A stretch of 19,923 nt of DNA from Campylobacterales bacterium (GTDB lineage Bacteria > Campylobacterota > Campylobacteria > Campylobacterales > SZUA-545), in the NCBI GenBank assembly GCA_025800305.1, contig JAOXRY010000268.1:1-19923 (forward strand), in the 5' to 3' direction. Made by a program: the position numbers and the translations under genes. Below the pieces are notes generated by a model that ran no database searches, had not been told where the DNA came from, and saw only the letters and a list, made by a program, of their open reading frames with translations. Shown piece by piece: positions 6,518 through 14,655 of the stretch. Numbering within the stretch: the stretch's first letter is position 1; each line of letters starts with the position of its first letter.

Positions 6518-8893
6518 TTACTTTCTTGTTCCAAAAGTATCATTTAAAAAACCCTCTTGTTTATTTTGTGTTTCTTCTGGATCTCCACCTTTTTGTTTAA
6601 ATTTTTCATGGGCATGGTTAAAAAACTGAAATGGACCAGATTTTCTATTGTTATTATAGTTGTCAATTTCATTGGAAAAAAAGTCTTGTAAAAATAGAGT
6701 TCCCATGATAACAGAAAGTATAATGGCAAGACCTATAATTATGTGTCTTACATAAGCATATTTACCTTTTTCTTGTGCCTCTTTTTTTTCTTCTTCTTTT
6801 TGTATCTGCTCTTGGGTTTTATATTGAATTATAGTTTGTGGAAAATCAGCTCTAATATAACCAGTGCCACTTCTTCCTCCACTAGCTTTATAGTACTCTT
6901 TTTCTTGGCCTAATGCTCTCATCATAATCTCAATATTATGATCTAGACCAAAAAGTCTTCCATAATTTTCTGCTGTTGCTTTCCAATCAAGGTTTTTGGT
7001 TTCAGTATTATGTTTTAGACTATTAACATAGGATAATTTAATGATACTACTGGCTTTTTTCTTGAAAAAAGGAATGTGGAAAAACTCTCTTAAAATTTTA
7101 AGAATCTCTTTTGTATTTCCAGTTTCGATGTGTTTGTAACAAAGAGCCTCTTTATCAAGATATTTTTTATAGTCAATTTGAAACTCTTTTAAGAGAGTTA
7201 CATCATTGGATTCATCAGCAATATTATAAGCCAAAGAGATCTCATTTTTTTTCATGTAGTCAAGAAACTTTACCTTCTCTTTAACCTCATTAAGATGTTT
7301 TTGTGCTAGTTTTTTATAGGGTTTGAACTCTCCTAGTTTTTTTCCATAGAGAATTCTCTCTTTTAAGTTGTCCTCTTTCTCTGCTTGGAGCATTTTTTCT
7401 TTTAGAGATTCTGTGATTTTTTCTAATGTTAAAAATTCAGGTGTCTCTTTTAAAACAGGAGCTCTACCAACAATAGAATAATATTCATCAAAGTTTTTTA
7501 ATTGGTACTCTTTTTGGCTGTCAATAAACATTTTTGGAATATTAATCAAAGTACTAATAATATGTTTTTTCTCTTCAACTTCATAAAAAGGTTTAAAGGT
7601 TTCTATAGCCTTATCTTTTAATGAGTCTTTTATCTGTTTGAAAGCTTTTTCATAAGTGATTTTCCATTGGTTTTCTACAAGTTGAAATCTTTTGGTTCTT
7701 TTAAAATGAGGATATTGCTCTGCCAACTGATAAAAAGTGACATAGTCTTTTGTTTCATAGCTTAGATCAAATTTTGTTGGGATATCTTGTTTATCGATAT
7801 AAATATTAAACACCTTATTTTTATATTCATCGTGTAAAAAAGGTAGAGTAATTTTTTTAGCTTGGTCTATCTTATCATCTATAATAAGATCTAACGCTTC
7901 TGGAAAAACGGTTTCATTCCATATATCGTCTAACTCTTTCTCTATATCTGAAAATAGTGTTAAAAAAATATTCTCTTTGAGAAGTTTTGAAACTGTTGAG
8001 AAATTTTTATTTTTTATGTGGTTTTTTACCAGTTGATGAAGAGTTCCAAGGGTGAAAACTTCTACTTTATTATCTTCATACATAAAAAGAAGAGTATCCT
8101 CTATCCATTGAATATTAATAATACTAGATGTTTGAGTTTTTTTACTGAATAAGATCTTATTAATTTCAAGGAAAATAACCGTTAAAGTTCCATCGTAACT
8201 TCCAATTATTCCATACTCTTTATCAGGTGTAATTGCTATAGATGTACCACCTTTTATATTGTTATTGCGATAGCTTTTTACTTCTTGTGATTTTATATCT
8301 ATTATTGATGTGTAGCCACTTTCATCAAAACAAAAAATTGTGTTGTCATCTATAAATTTACTATGAAAAGTAGGAGCTTTAGTTAAAATTGTTCCAATGG
8401 TTTTGTTTGTATTAATATCATGAACAACTGTTTTGTTACGTTCACAGTTAATAATTAACCTGTTGGAAGTCTCACTAAAACAAAGGGCAATAATTTTTCC
8501 AAAGTGAAAGGAAATAGTTTGATAAAGAGTACCATCAACCAAAAAGATAGAAACACTGCCATCTTCATAGCCAACAGCGATGAATTTTCCATCACTGGAA
8601 GGGGCTACTGATGTGATATTTTCCTTAATCCAAAAAAACTCTTTAAAAGATTTTGTTTTTACTGTAAAAGTATAGAGTTTTTCATTTTGTTGAAACAGTA
8701 AAGACCCATTTTTCAAAAGTTGTTGGTAAGTGTAATTACCTTTGTCTTTGATTACTTTGTAGTCTTGTTCTTTTTCAAAATCTAAAGAGTATTTATGAAG
8801 ATGAACTTTTTCATCTAAGAAAAAAAGATGATCTTTAAATTTTTTAACATCAATAATTTTATTATTAAATTCTAGTTGAATATTATTTGACAT
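6518..8893 (-). CDS. Unknown 791-aa protein: WD40-like propeller, helical solenoid, C-terminal membrane anchor
   Basis: I do not recognise a named family. Residues 1 to about 282 are beta-rich with WD40-like blades, for example SSDGKFIAVGYEDGSVSIF (99-117), then ITPDKEYGIIGSYDGTLTVI (221-240). Residues of about 285-650 look entirely helical and charged, suggesting an alpha-solenoid of repeated hairpins. A Lys/Glu/Gln-rich stretch (about 690-713) precedes one strong membrane helix at 717-739, followed by a 52-residue polar tail. There is no signal peptide, so propeller and solenoid should be cytoplasmic and the tail periplasmic. It is the first gene of the minus-strand run leading into folK, flhF, flhG, fliA, fliM and fliY. 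A link to flagella or polar organisation is inferred from this context only. Confidence 0.75.
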   Translation of the reverse strand: MSNNIQLEFNNKIIDVKKFKDHLFFLDEKVHLHKYSLDFEKEQDYKVIKDKGNYTYQQLLKNGSLLFQQNEKLYTFTVKTKSFKEFFWIKENITSVAPSSDGKFIAVGYEDGSVSIFLVDGTLYQTISFHFGKIIALCFSETSNRLIINCERNKTVVHDINTNKTIGTILTKAPTFHSKFIDDNTIFCFDESGYTSIIDIKSQEVKSYRNNNIKGGTSIAITPDKEYGIIGSYDGTLTVIFLEINKILFSKKTQTSSIINIQWIEDTLLFMYEDNKVEVFTLGTLHQLVKNHIKNKNFSTVSKLLKENIFLTLFSDIEKELDDIWNETVFPEALDLIIDDKIDQAKKITLPFLHDEYKNKVFNIYIDKQDIPTKFDLSYETKDYVTFYQLAEQYPHFKRTKRFQLVENQWKITYEKAFKQIKDSLKDKAIETFKPFYEVEEKKHIISTLINIPKMFIDSQKEYQLKNFDEYYSIVGRAPVLKETPEFLTLEKITESLKEKMLQAEKEDNLKERILYGKKLGEFKPYKKLAQKHLNEVKEKVKFLDYMKKNEISLAYNIADESNDVTLLKEFQIDYKKYLDKEALCYKHIETGNTKEILKILREFFHIPFFKKKASSIIKLSYVNSLKHNTETKNLDWKATAENYGRLFGLDHNIEIMMRALGQEKEYYKASGGRSGTGYIRADFPQTIIQYKTQEQIQKEEEKKEAQEKGKYAYVRHIIIGLAIILSVIMGTLFLQDFFSNEIDNYNNNRKSGPFQFFNHAHEKFKQKGGDPEETQNKQEGFLNDTFGTRK

Positions 8894-8973
8894 CTTTCTA
8901 CTTTTTATATTTGCTATTTTTTATATGAAAACCTTAGGTTCACATTGTATAATTCGGCTTTTAAAGGAACGAT
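8894..8973. promoter_or_regulatory. Divergent promoter region: flagellar run (minus) and tgt (plus)
   Basis: For tgt there is a perfect -10 box TATAAT at 8948-8953, no clear -35 box, and an AAAGGA ribosome site at 8963-8968, 5 bases before the ATG. On the minus strand, two TATAAA-like elements (around 8901-8922) are candidates for the promoter of the propeller-folK-flagellar run, but they are weak. I see no sigma-54 or sigma-28 consensus here, so the flagellar regulator genes are probably read by the housekeeping sigma factor. Confidence 0.45.
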
Positions 8974-10110
8974 ATGAAATTTACACTGCAAAAAACAAGC
9001 CAAAATGCAAGGGCAGGGGAGATTGTTACTGAACATAGCACAATTAAGACTCCTGTATTTATGCCTGTAGGAACAGTTGGTAGTGTAAAAGCTCTTGACG
9101 CAGTAGACTTGCAAACACATATAAAACCAGAAATTATCTTAGCCAATAGCTATCACATGTATTTAAGACCAGGAGCAGATATAGTTGCTAAAAATGGTGG
9201 TCTTCACAACTTTACAAAGTTTCCAAAAAGTTTTTTAACAGATAGTGGAGGTTTTCAAGCTTTTAGTCTAAGTGATAATGTAAAAATAAAAGATGAAGGA
9301 ATTGAGTTTCGAAGTCATATTGATGGAAGTAAACACTTTTTTTCTCCTAAAAATGTAATAGATATTCAACACAACTTAGGTAGTGACATTATGATGGTTA
9401 TTGATGATGTTCCAGCACTTCCTGCAACTGATAAAAGAATCAAAGAATCCCTTGTAAGAACAACAAGATGGGCGAAAGAGTCACTGGAATATCACAGATC
9501 TAGACAGAAAGAGGGAGTAGGGACTTGGCAGAATCTTTTTGCCATTGTTCAAGGTGGAACAAATCAAGAGTATAGAACAATGTCAGCAAAAGATCTAACA
9601 AGTATTGAAGTAGATGGTAAAAGTTTCGATGGTTTTGCTATTGGAGGACTTAGTGTTGGTGAACCAAATGAGGAGATGTACTCAACCTTAGACTATACAA
9701 CACCACTTCTTCCAACTGATAAGCCAAGATATTTAATGGGTGTTGGAACTCCTACAGATTTGGTTGAGGGGATTGATAGAGGCGTTGATATGTTTGACTG
9801 TGTTATGCCTACTAGAAATGCTAGAAATGGAACTTTATTTACAATATTTGGAAGAGTGAACATCAAAAATAAAAAATGGCACTTGGAACAAGGAGCAATA
9901 GATCCTAAATGTGGTTGTTATACTTGTCAAAACTATTCTGCAGCTTATGTTCACCACCTTTATAAAGCTTCTGAGATCTCTTACTTTAGACTGGCTTCTA
10001 TCCACAACCTCTACTACTATTTAGATCTAATGAGTAAATCTAGAGAGGCTATTTTAGAAGATAGATGGGAAGAGTTTAAAAAAGAGTTTTATACAAATAT
10101 AGAAAATTAG
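8974..10110 (+). CDS. tgt: Queuine tRNA-ribosyltransferase (tRNA-guanine transglycosylase)
   Basis: This 378-residue enzyme exchanges guanine-34 of GUN-anticodon tRNAs for preQ1, the first tRNA-level step of queuosine synthesis. The general base is Asp90 in TDSGGFQAFSLS, and the nucleophile is Asp275 in MFDCVMPTRNARNG. The zinc site is C313-x-C315-x2-C318 with H344 in ASIHNLYYY. The base-recognition segment reads VIDDVPALPA where model enzymes have FDECTPYPA. A non-Cys residue here is, as far as I recall, usual in this phylum. It is a single-gene unit with its own promoter, and its stop lies 4 bases from the convergent TonB-receptor remnant. Confidence 0.97.
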   Translation: MKFTLQKTSQNARAGEIVTEHSTIKTPVFMPVGTVGSVKALDAVDLQTHIKPEIILANSYHMYLRPGADIVAKNGGLHNFTKFPKSFLTDSGGFQAFSLSDNVKIKDEGIEFRSHIDGSKHFFSPKNVIDIQHNLGSDIMMVIDDVPALPATDKRIKESLVRTTRWAKESLEYHRSRQKEGVGTWQNLFAIVQGGTNQEYRTMSAKDLTSIEVDGKSFDGFAIGGLSVGEPNEEMYSTLDYTTPLLPTDKPRYLMGVGTPTDLVEGIDRGVDMFDCVMPTRNARNGTLFTIFGRVNIKNKKWHLEQGAIDPKCGCYTCQNYSAAYVHHLYKASEISYFRLASIHNLYYYLDLMSKSREAILEDRWEEFKKEFYTNIEN

Positions 10111-10114
10111 TTTT

Positions 10115-10330
10115 TTAAAACTTGTATTGGGCTCCTAAATAGTAAGATCTTCCTACTTGGTATCCATTGGAGACAGCTCGTTCGTTGAGTATTTGATTAA
10201 AGAGGTTTTCAATTTCAATAAATGTGATTACTTTTTGATTATCCAAACTAGTTGTAAGCGCTAGTTTAACATCAAGGGTGTGACGTTCTTTATGTTTTAT
10301 TGTTTCATACATAGATATTAGATGGTTCAA
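10115..10330 (-). pseudogene. Remnant of a TonB-dependent outer-membrane receptor (C-terminal beta-strands only)
   Basis: Only about the last 65 codons survive. The peptide contains HTLDVKLAL, then ITFIEIENLFNQ and GRSYYLGAQYKF before the stop. This is the characteristic end of TonB-dependent siderophore or heme receptors: the IxNLFN strand and an aromatic final strand ending in Phe for barrel assembly. Full receptors have 650-800 residues, with an N-terminal plug and TonB box. All of that is absent, and there is no signal peptide. Reading can open at a TTG (10330) that probably lies beyond the break. The break falls around 10305-10325, directly against the AraC-type remnant on the other strand. 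Confidence 0.8.
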
Positions 10331-10605
10331 TTTCTGACAAAATAACTATTGCGCAATTATCTAAAAAAGCGACGATAAATGAATTTAAACTAAAAAAGGG
10401 GTTTAAAAAAATATTTAATAATACTATTTATGGCTATCTTTAAGATATACGATTAAAAAAATCTATTGAATTGTTAAAAAACAAGGAACTTTCGATAAAA
10501 GAAGTCGCATCTAATGTAGGTTATACAAATCAAGCTAGTTTTACATCTGCTTTTACAAAAAAATTTGGTTTTCTGCCTAAAGAACTTATTAAAATTTCAG
10601 ACTAA
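10315..10605 (+). pseudogene. Remnant of a PchR/AraC-type transcription regulator (DNA-binding domain with internal stop)
   Basis: The plus frame from 10315 encodes the C-terminal double helix-turn-helix domain of an AraC-family regulator. It reads ITIAQLSKKATINEFKLKKG, then FKKIFNNTIYGYL, a TAA stop at 10441-10443, DIRLKKSIELLKN, and SIKEVASNVGYTNQASFTSAF followed by KKFGFLPKEL. The stop sits where relatives have a codon such as CAA or AGA (YLQDIRL-like), so one base change could explain it. The roughly 200-residue N-terminal part is missing and no start codon precedes the frame. NEFKLKKGFK and IYGYL are typical of the PchR subgroup, which controls siderophore receptors. The stop TAA overlaps the convergent permease stop within CTAA. 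Confidence 0.85.
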
Positions 10606-12068
10606 ATTAAAAGTAAGGCTATCCCTAAGGAGAGAATAAACATAAGGCTTCCATATTCTAATACCATGATGACAGTTGTATTTTGAGTTGCTGTTTGTCT
10701 GACCTTAATACTAATCATTGACATAAAGAATATAATAAAACTCATTCCAAGGCTCATAAACAGAGCTGAAATAAATCCTACAGTATAGATTCCTAAACTC
10801 ATTGTGAAAATAAAGATTGTGATTGTACCTGGACAAGGAACAATTCCAGCACTTAGAATTACTCCAAGATCTGTAGATGTTGTTTGACAGCTACCACAAC
10901 CGCAACTGTGACTATGATTTTGAATTGGTTGAAGTGTGAACTCACTGTTTTTTTCAGCTTTTGTGAAACTTGATGGTTTTATTTTTTTAGGCTGTTGTAT
11001 GAACTTTTTGTAAATAAGATAGACAGCAATTCCAATTATGACTAAAGCACTTACTTTTGTTGCTACCTCTTCAATATCAGTAAAATATTTTGATAAGTAG
11101 GTATTAAGAATATAGTAGATTACAAATGTTAGCAAAAATGCTGAAAAAGTATGAACTACAGCAATAAGTAAAGAGATATTAAAAGCTTTAAAATATGATT
11201 TATCTGATGTTAGAAAATATGCGCTTACTAGGCTTTTCCCATGTCCTGGACCAATTGCATGGATAATCCCATAGAAGAAAGAGAAGAAAAGTAACCACAA
11301 ATAAGAAGTAATTGAATTATTCTCTTTTATATCTGTTAATATAACTGTCATCCTCTCTTTTATCTTATCAAGAACTTTGCCAACATATCCTAAGATTGTT
11401 AGATCTTCAGGTTGTTTCTCAACTTTTTTTTCTGGTAGAGGAACTACATTTTGTTTTTTTTGTGTAGGGATAGGTTTTTGTACGTTTTGAGGTTTTATTT
11501 TTGGAATGTAGTTATAAAAATAAGAACGAGCCGTTTCAAATTCAATATTGAAAACTTCAGGTTTTATTGTGTTTGTAAAGTTTACTTTTCTAATAGTGTA
11601 GTCAAAATAGAGACCTTTATCAAATATCTTAATTTCTAAGCCAGTATCTTTCTTGATATTATATTTTCCTGTGGCTATGTATTTGAAATACATTTTTTTG
11701 TTTTGATAAACAACTCTTGGATAGGATATCTCTAAAGGAATTATAGAGGCTTTTTCAAAGTCTTGCTCTTTTTGAGCCTCTTTTATAAAAGTTATGTAGC
11801 TATCATCTTTTATGTAGTCAACAATACTTTTATTAACTCCATCTAACTCTTCTGGTTCAAAGTATTGATTTTTATTTTTATCAAATGGAATCAATGTTTC
11901 TTGAGTAAAGCCTTCATCAAATTCCCAGCTTATTTGGAACTCTGTTTTTTCTTTTTGTTGAAATACATCAATATAAACATCTACTTTGGGAGTTTGTAAA
12001 GTACAAATAGTACATGAAAATAAAAAGCTATAAGCTAGCAGAAATATAAATAAAGATCTTAAAATCAT
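10602..12068 (-). CDS. Fused DUF1007 and NicO-family metal permease in the zinc operon
   Basis: A 488-residue protein. An N-terminal hydrophobic segment ends LLAYSFLFSC, a signal peptide or weak lipobox. A periplasmic DUF1007-like region follows (about 25-180), with the WEFDEGFT motif and the EF-hand-like loop DKNKNQYFEPEE. A Pro/Lys linker (about 190-220) leads to a NicO/RcnA-type membrane domain of about six helices. This has HAIGPGHGKS after the first helix, a His/Cys loop NHSHSCGCGSCQ (384-395), and GIVPCPGT (about 409-415). NicO proteins move Ni/Co or related divalent metals. The usual HPHVF opening of DUF1007 is replaced by TPKVDVYI. The start overlaps the znuB stop as ATGA, so the gene is coupled to zinc uptake. 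The exact metal and direction are unknown. Confidence 0.82.
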   Translation of the reverse strand: MILRSLFIFLLAYSFLFSCTICTLQTPKVDVYIDVFQQKEKTEFQISWEFDEGFTQETLIPFDKNKNQYFEPEELDGVNKSIVDYIKDDSYITFIKEAQKEQDFEKASIIPLEISYPRVVYQNKKMYFKYIATGKYNIKKDTGLEIKIFDKGLYFDYTIRKVNFTNTIKPEVFNIEFETARSYFYNYIPKIKPQNVQKPIPTQKKQNVVPLPEKKVEKQPEDLTILGYVGKVLDKIKERMTVILTDIKENNSITSYLWLLFFSFFYGIIHAIGPGHGKSLVSAYFLTSDKSYFKAFNISLLIAVVHTFSAFLLTFVIYYILNTYLSKYFTDIEEVATKVSALVIIGIAVYLIYKKFIQQPKKIKPSSFTKAEKNSEFTLQPIQNHSHSCGCGSCQTTSTDLGVILSAGIVPCPGTITIFIFTMSLGIYTVGFISALFMSLGMSFIIFFMSMISIKVRQTATQNTTVIMVLEYGSLMFILSLGIALLLI

Positions 12069-12874
12069 CTTTTTTCAAATCCCTTAGATATAGTTAAAAA
12101 TCCAAATAACGAAAGAGCTGAAACTAAAATAATAGAAGCTCCAGAGGTTATATCGTAGGTGTATGATATCCAAAGACCTATAATTGTAAAAATTGAAGCT
12201 AATAATCCTGATAATAACATCATTTTATAAAGAGAGTTGGAAAGCTTTTCCCCTATATAGATAGGAATTGTTAAAAGAGCAATCACTAAAATAAGTCCTA
12301 CAACTTTAATCGCAATTACGATAGTTAAAGCAGAGAGAACTAGAATAATTGTAAAAAAAAGTTTTACATTGATTCCTCTAAGACTTGCATATTCACTGTC
12401 ATAAGAGACCGCCAAAATATCTCTATACCAGAAAGTAACAATAAAAATTATTGTTCCAAGTAAAAAACCCATAAACCAAAGATCTTCATGTGTAACAGCT
12501 AAGATAGATCCAAATAGATAGCTCATAAGATCTACATTGTATCCAGGAGTTAGATCTACAAATATAATACCAATTGCCATTCCAACAGCCCAAATTAAGC
12601 CTATAAAAGTATCTATTCGGTTTCTTTGATTGAGAGTAACATATGCCATGATTAGAGCTGATAAGACAGCAAAAAAAGAAGTTCCTAAGATAAATGGTAA
12701 ACCAAAATAAAGAGCGATACCAATCCCTCCATAAGAAGCATGGGCAATTCCTCCTGCAAGAAAAACCATTCTATTAACAACAATCAAGCTTCCAATAATA
12801 CCAGCTGCAAAACTAACAAGTAAACCTGCAATAAGAGCATTTTGAACAAATGTAAAAGAGAGGGCTTCTAACAT
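12065..12874 (-). CDS. znuB: Zinc ABC transporter permease ZnuB
   Basis: A 269-residue inner-membrane permease of the ABC-3 family (zinc/manganese uptake) with about eight hydrophobic helices. Family features include the early LAGGIAHASYGGIGIALYFG segment (about 39-58) and GAILAV/VDLMSYLFGSILAV-type loops. The EYASLRGINVKLFF motif that contacts the ATPase is also present. It forms the channel for zinc delivered by ZnuA. The start overlaps the znuC stop by 7 bases and the stop overlaps the NicO gene by 4 bases, showing a tightly coupled operon. Confidence 0.93.
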   Translation of the reverse strand: MLEALSFTFVQNALIAGLLVSFAAGIIGSLIVVNRMVFLAGGIAHASYGGIGIALYFGLPFILGTSFFAVLSALIMAYVTLNQRNRIDTFIGLIWAVGMAIGIIFVDLTPGYNVDLMSYLFGSILAVTHEDLWFMGFLLGTIIFIVTFWYRDILAVSYDSEYASLRGINVKLFFTIILVLSALTIVIAIKVVGLILVIALLTIPIYIGEKLSNSLYKMMLLSGLLASIFTIIGLWISYTYDITSGASIILVSALSLFGFLTISKGFEKR

Positions 12875-13608
12875 TTACATCCTCCTAGCATCTGAAGAAG
12901 TTCAACTTCACAAAAGTGACCATCTTTTGTTTCAAAATCTTTTTTCGTTCCACAAAGATCATGGTTAGATATAGTTTTGTTTATGTAGGCCACTTTTGTT
13001 GCGTATCCAAGAATAACAGAGATGTCATGGCTTACAACAACTACAGTAATTTGTTTATTAAGATCTTTTATTAAGTTATATATTTGTTGTTGTCCTTCTA
13101 CATCGATACTTGATGTTGGTTCATCTAAGATTAGAACTTTTGGATGGGCACATAAGGCTCTAGCAATCATTACTCTTTGCCTTTGACCTCCTGAAAGAGA
13201 ACCTATTTTTTTGTTTTCATAATCTTCCATACCAACTTGTTGTAAAGCACCTCTTGCACACATCATCTCATCTTTTGAGTACCCAATAAGTGGTCGTTTG
13301 TGTCCAAAGTGACCCATTAGGACAACTTCTAAAACTGTAATTGGAAAATCTATGTTTATATTTGTATTTTGTGGTACGTAGCCAATTTTTGAAAAGCTCT
13401 CTTGTACAGGAGCATCAAATAAGGAGATTTGACCTTCATTGGGAGTAAGAACTCCTAAAAGAAGTTTTAAAAGAGTGCTTTTCCCACCACCATTTGGTCC
13501 AATGATGGCGAGAAAATCTTTTTTTTCAACAGTCAAGTTGATTCTTTCTAAGACAAGATCTTTATCGTATTTAAAGCTGAGATCTTTTACAGAAATAATT
13601 TTATCTAT
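12868..13608 (-). CDS. znuC: Zinc ABC transporter ATP-binding protein ZnuC, apparently started at a rare ATA codon
   Basis: The ATPase of the zinc importer: Walker A IGPNGGGKST, Q-loop YVPQN, signature LSGGQRQR, Walker B VLILDEP and H-loop VVSHD. The first ATG/GTG/TTG in frame is TTG at 13536 (222 residues), but that product lacks the first strands and the aromatic A-loop. The frame continues upstream with perfect family character (IISVKDLSFKYDKDLVLERI) to ATA at 13606-13608, directly after an in-frame TAA. An AAGGA ribosome site lies 7 bases before the ATA. ATA also overlaps the znuA stop TAG. I therefore place the start at ATA (246 residues). Alternatives are an ATT three codons later, the truncated TTG form, or a sequencing error. 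Confidence 0.9.
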   Translation of the reverse strand: MDKIISVKDLSFKYDKDLVLERINLTVEKKDFLAIIGPNGGGKSTLLKLLLGVLTPNEGQISLFDAPVQESFSKIGYVPQNTNINIDFPITVLEVVLMGHFGHKRPLIGYSKDEMMCARGALQQVGMEDYENKKIGSLSGGQRQRVMIARALCAHPKVLILDEPTSSIDVEGQQQIYNLIKDLNKQITVVVVSHDISVILGYATKVAYINKTISNHDLCGTKKDFETKDGHFCEVELLQMLGGCKC

Positions 13609-14591
13609 TTACTTTTCCTTGCTATTGCATTTGCTAATTTTAAAAGATTTTTCGACCATTTAGGATTTAGTGGAGATGTTTTAACCACTTTAATTCCTAA
13701 CTCTTTGGCAATTATTTTAGCACTTTTATCTGAGAATTCAGGTTGGGTGAAAATTCCATCAACTTTCTCCTCTTTTGCCTCTTCAATTAGGTGTGCTAAC
13801 TCTTTTGGTTTTGGCTCTTTTCCTTCTACCTCTACAGGTACTTGAATTAAGTTATAATCTCTTGCAAAATAGCCCCATGCTGGATGAAAAACGATGAACT
13901 TACTATCTTTGCTATTTTTTAAAATCTCTTTTAGTTTTTTATCAGTTTCATCAATTTCTTTCAAAAAACTATCTAGATTCTTTTTATAAAAATCTTTATT
14001 ATTGGGATCTCTTTTGGCTAAAGCTCTATAGATGTTTGTACTTAAGATCTTTACATTTTTTGGAGAAGTCCAGATATGTGGATCTTTACCACCTTCATCA
14101 TGATCATGGTGTCCGTGATCGTGGTCATGATCATGGTTTCCACTGAAGAACTCTAAAATAGAAGAGAAAAAGCCATGGTTTTCATGGTCATGATGTTCTT
14201 CATGTTCATGGTGACTATCACTTTTTTCTTCATCGTGGTGATGAGAATGTTTCTCCATTTTAATCTTTTCAATTCCCTCATCTAAATGGATCATTTTCAT
14301 TGATTTATTTTGCTGTTGAAATCTTTCTAACCATGCGTGTTCAAACTCAATACCAATTGCAAAATAGATATCTGCATTTGATATATCCTTCATTTGAGAA
14401 GGTTTTGGTTCATAAGAGTGTGGAGAGTTTCCAGGTTTTACCATTAAAGAAACATTTACTTTATCTTTACCAATTTTTTCGACAAAAGTTTTCTGAGGAA
14501 GAATACTTACCACTGCGTTTACATTACCAAAAGCTACTGTTGCCAGTAGTAAAAATGAGAATATTTTTTTTAAAACTCCATTTTGTTTCAT
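13605..14591 (-). CDS. znuA: Zinc-binding periplasmic protein ZnuA
   Basis: A 328-residue substrate-binding protein (cluster A-I) that captures periplasmic zinc. The start at ATG 14591 follows an AAGGAAAA site and gives a clear signal peptide, KKIFSFLLLATVAFGNVNA, cleaved near 26. An in-frame ATG at 14624 would lie inside an operator and spoil the signal peptide. Likely zinc ligands are H58 (SPHSYEP), H172 (DPHIWTSP) and H236 (FHPAWGYF), with the E286/D288 region (QPEFSD). A long His/Asp/Glu-rich loop (about 115-170, many HDHDH runs) is the zinc-collecting loop typical of ZnuA rather than of Mn-binding relatives. It is the first gene of znuA-C-B-NicO and divergent from the zur-like regulator. 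Confidence 0.95.
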   Translation of the reverse strand: MKQNGVLKKIFSFLLLATVAFGNVNAVVSILPQKTFVEKIGKDKVNVSLMVKPGNSPHSYEPKPSQMKDISNADIYFAIGIEFEHAWLERFQQQNKSMKMIHLDEGIEKIKMEKHSHHHDEEKSDSHHEHEEHHDHENHGFFSSILEFFSGNHDHDHDHGHHDHDEGGKDPHIWTSPKNVKILSTNIYRALAKRDPNNKDFYKKNLDSFLKEIDETDKKLKEILKNSKDSKFIVFHPAWGYFARDYNLIQVPVEVEGKEPKPKELAHLIEEAKEEKVDGIFTQPEFSDKSAKIIAKELGIKVVKTSPLNPKWSKNLLKLANAIARKSK

Positions 14592-14606
14592 TGTGTTTTC
14601 CTTAAT

Positions 14607-14625
14607 ATTGCGACTAGGTCGCATT
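14607..14625. promoter_or_regulatory. Zur-type operator 2, next to znuA
   Basis: A 19-base 8-3-8 inverted repeat, ATTGCGAC-TAG-GTCGCATT, with 7 of 8 arm positions paired. It shares the core TGCrAC...GTyGCA with the second repeat 49 bases away (centre to centre). It ends 15 bases upstream of the znuA start codon, at about the expected transcription start, where a bound repressor would block znuA. Assignment to Zur is inferred from position between znuA and a Fur-family gene. Confidence 0.7.
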
Positions 14626-14655
14626 TTTCTAAGAATATTAAGAGAATAGAGCTTA

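Noticed and set aside
14592..14624. Longer znuA start at 14624
   Set aside because: This ATG lies within the palindromic operator, has no ribosome site and would push the signal peptide inward. ATG 14591 has AAGGA at good spacing.
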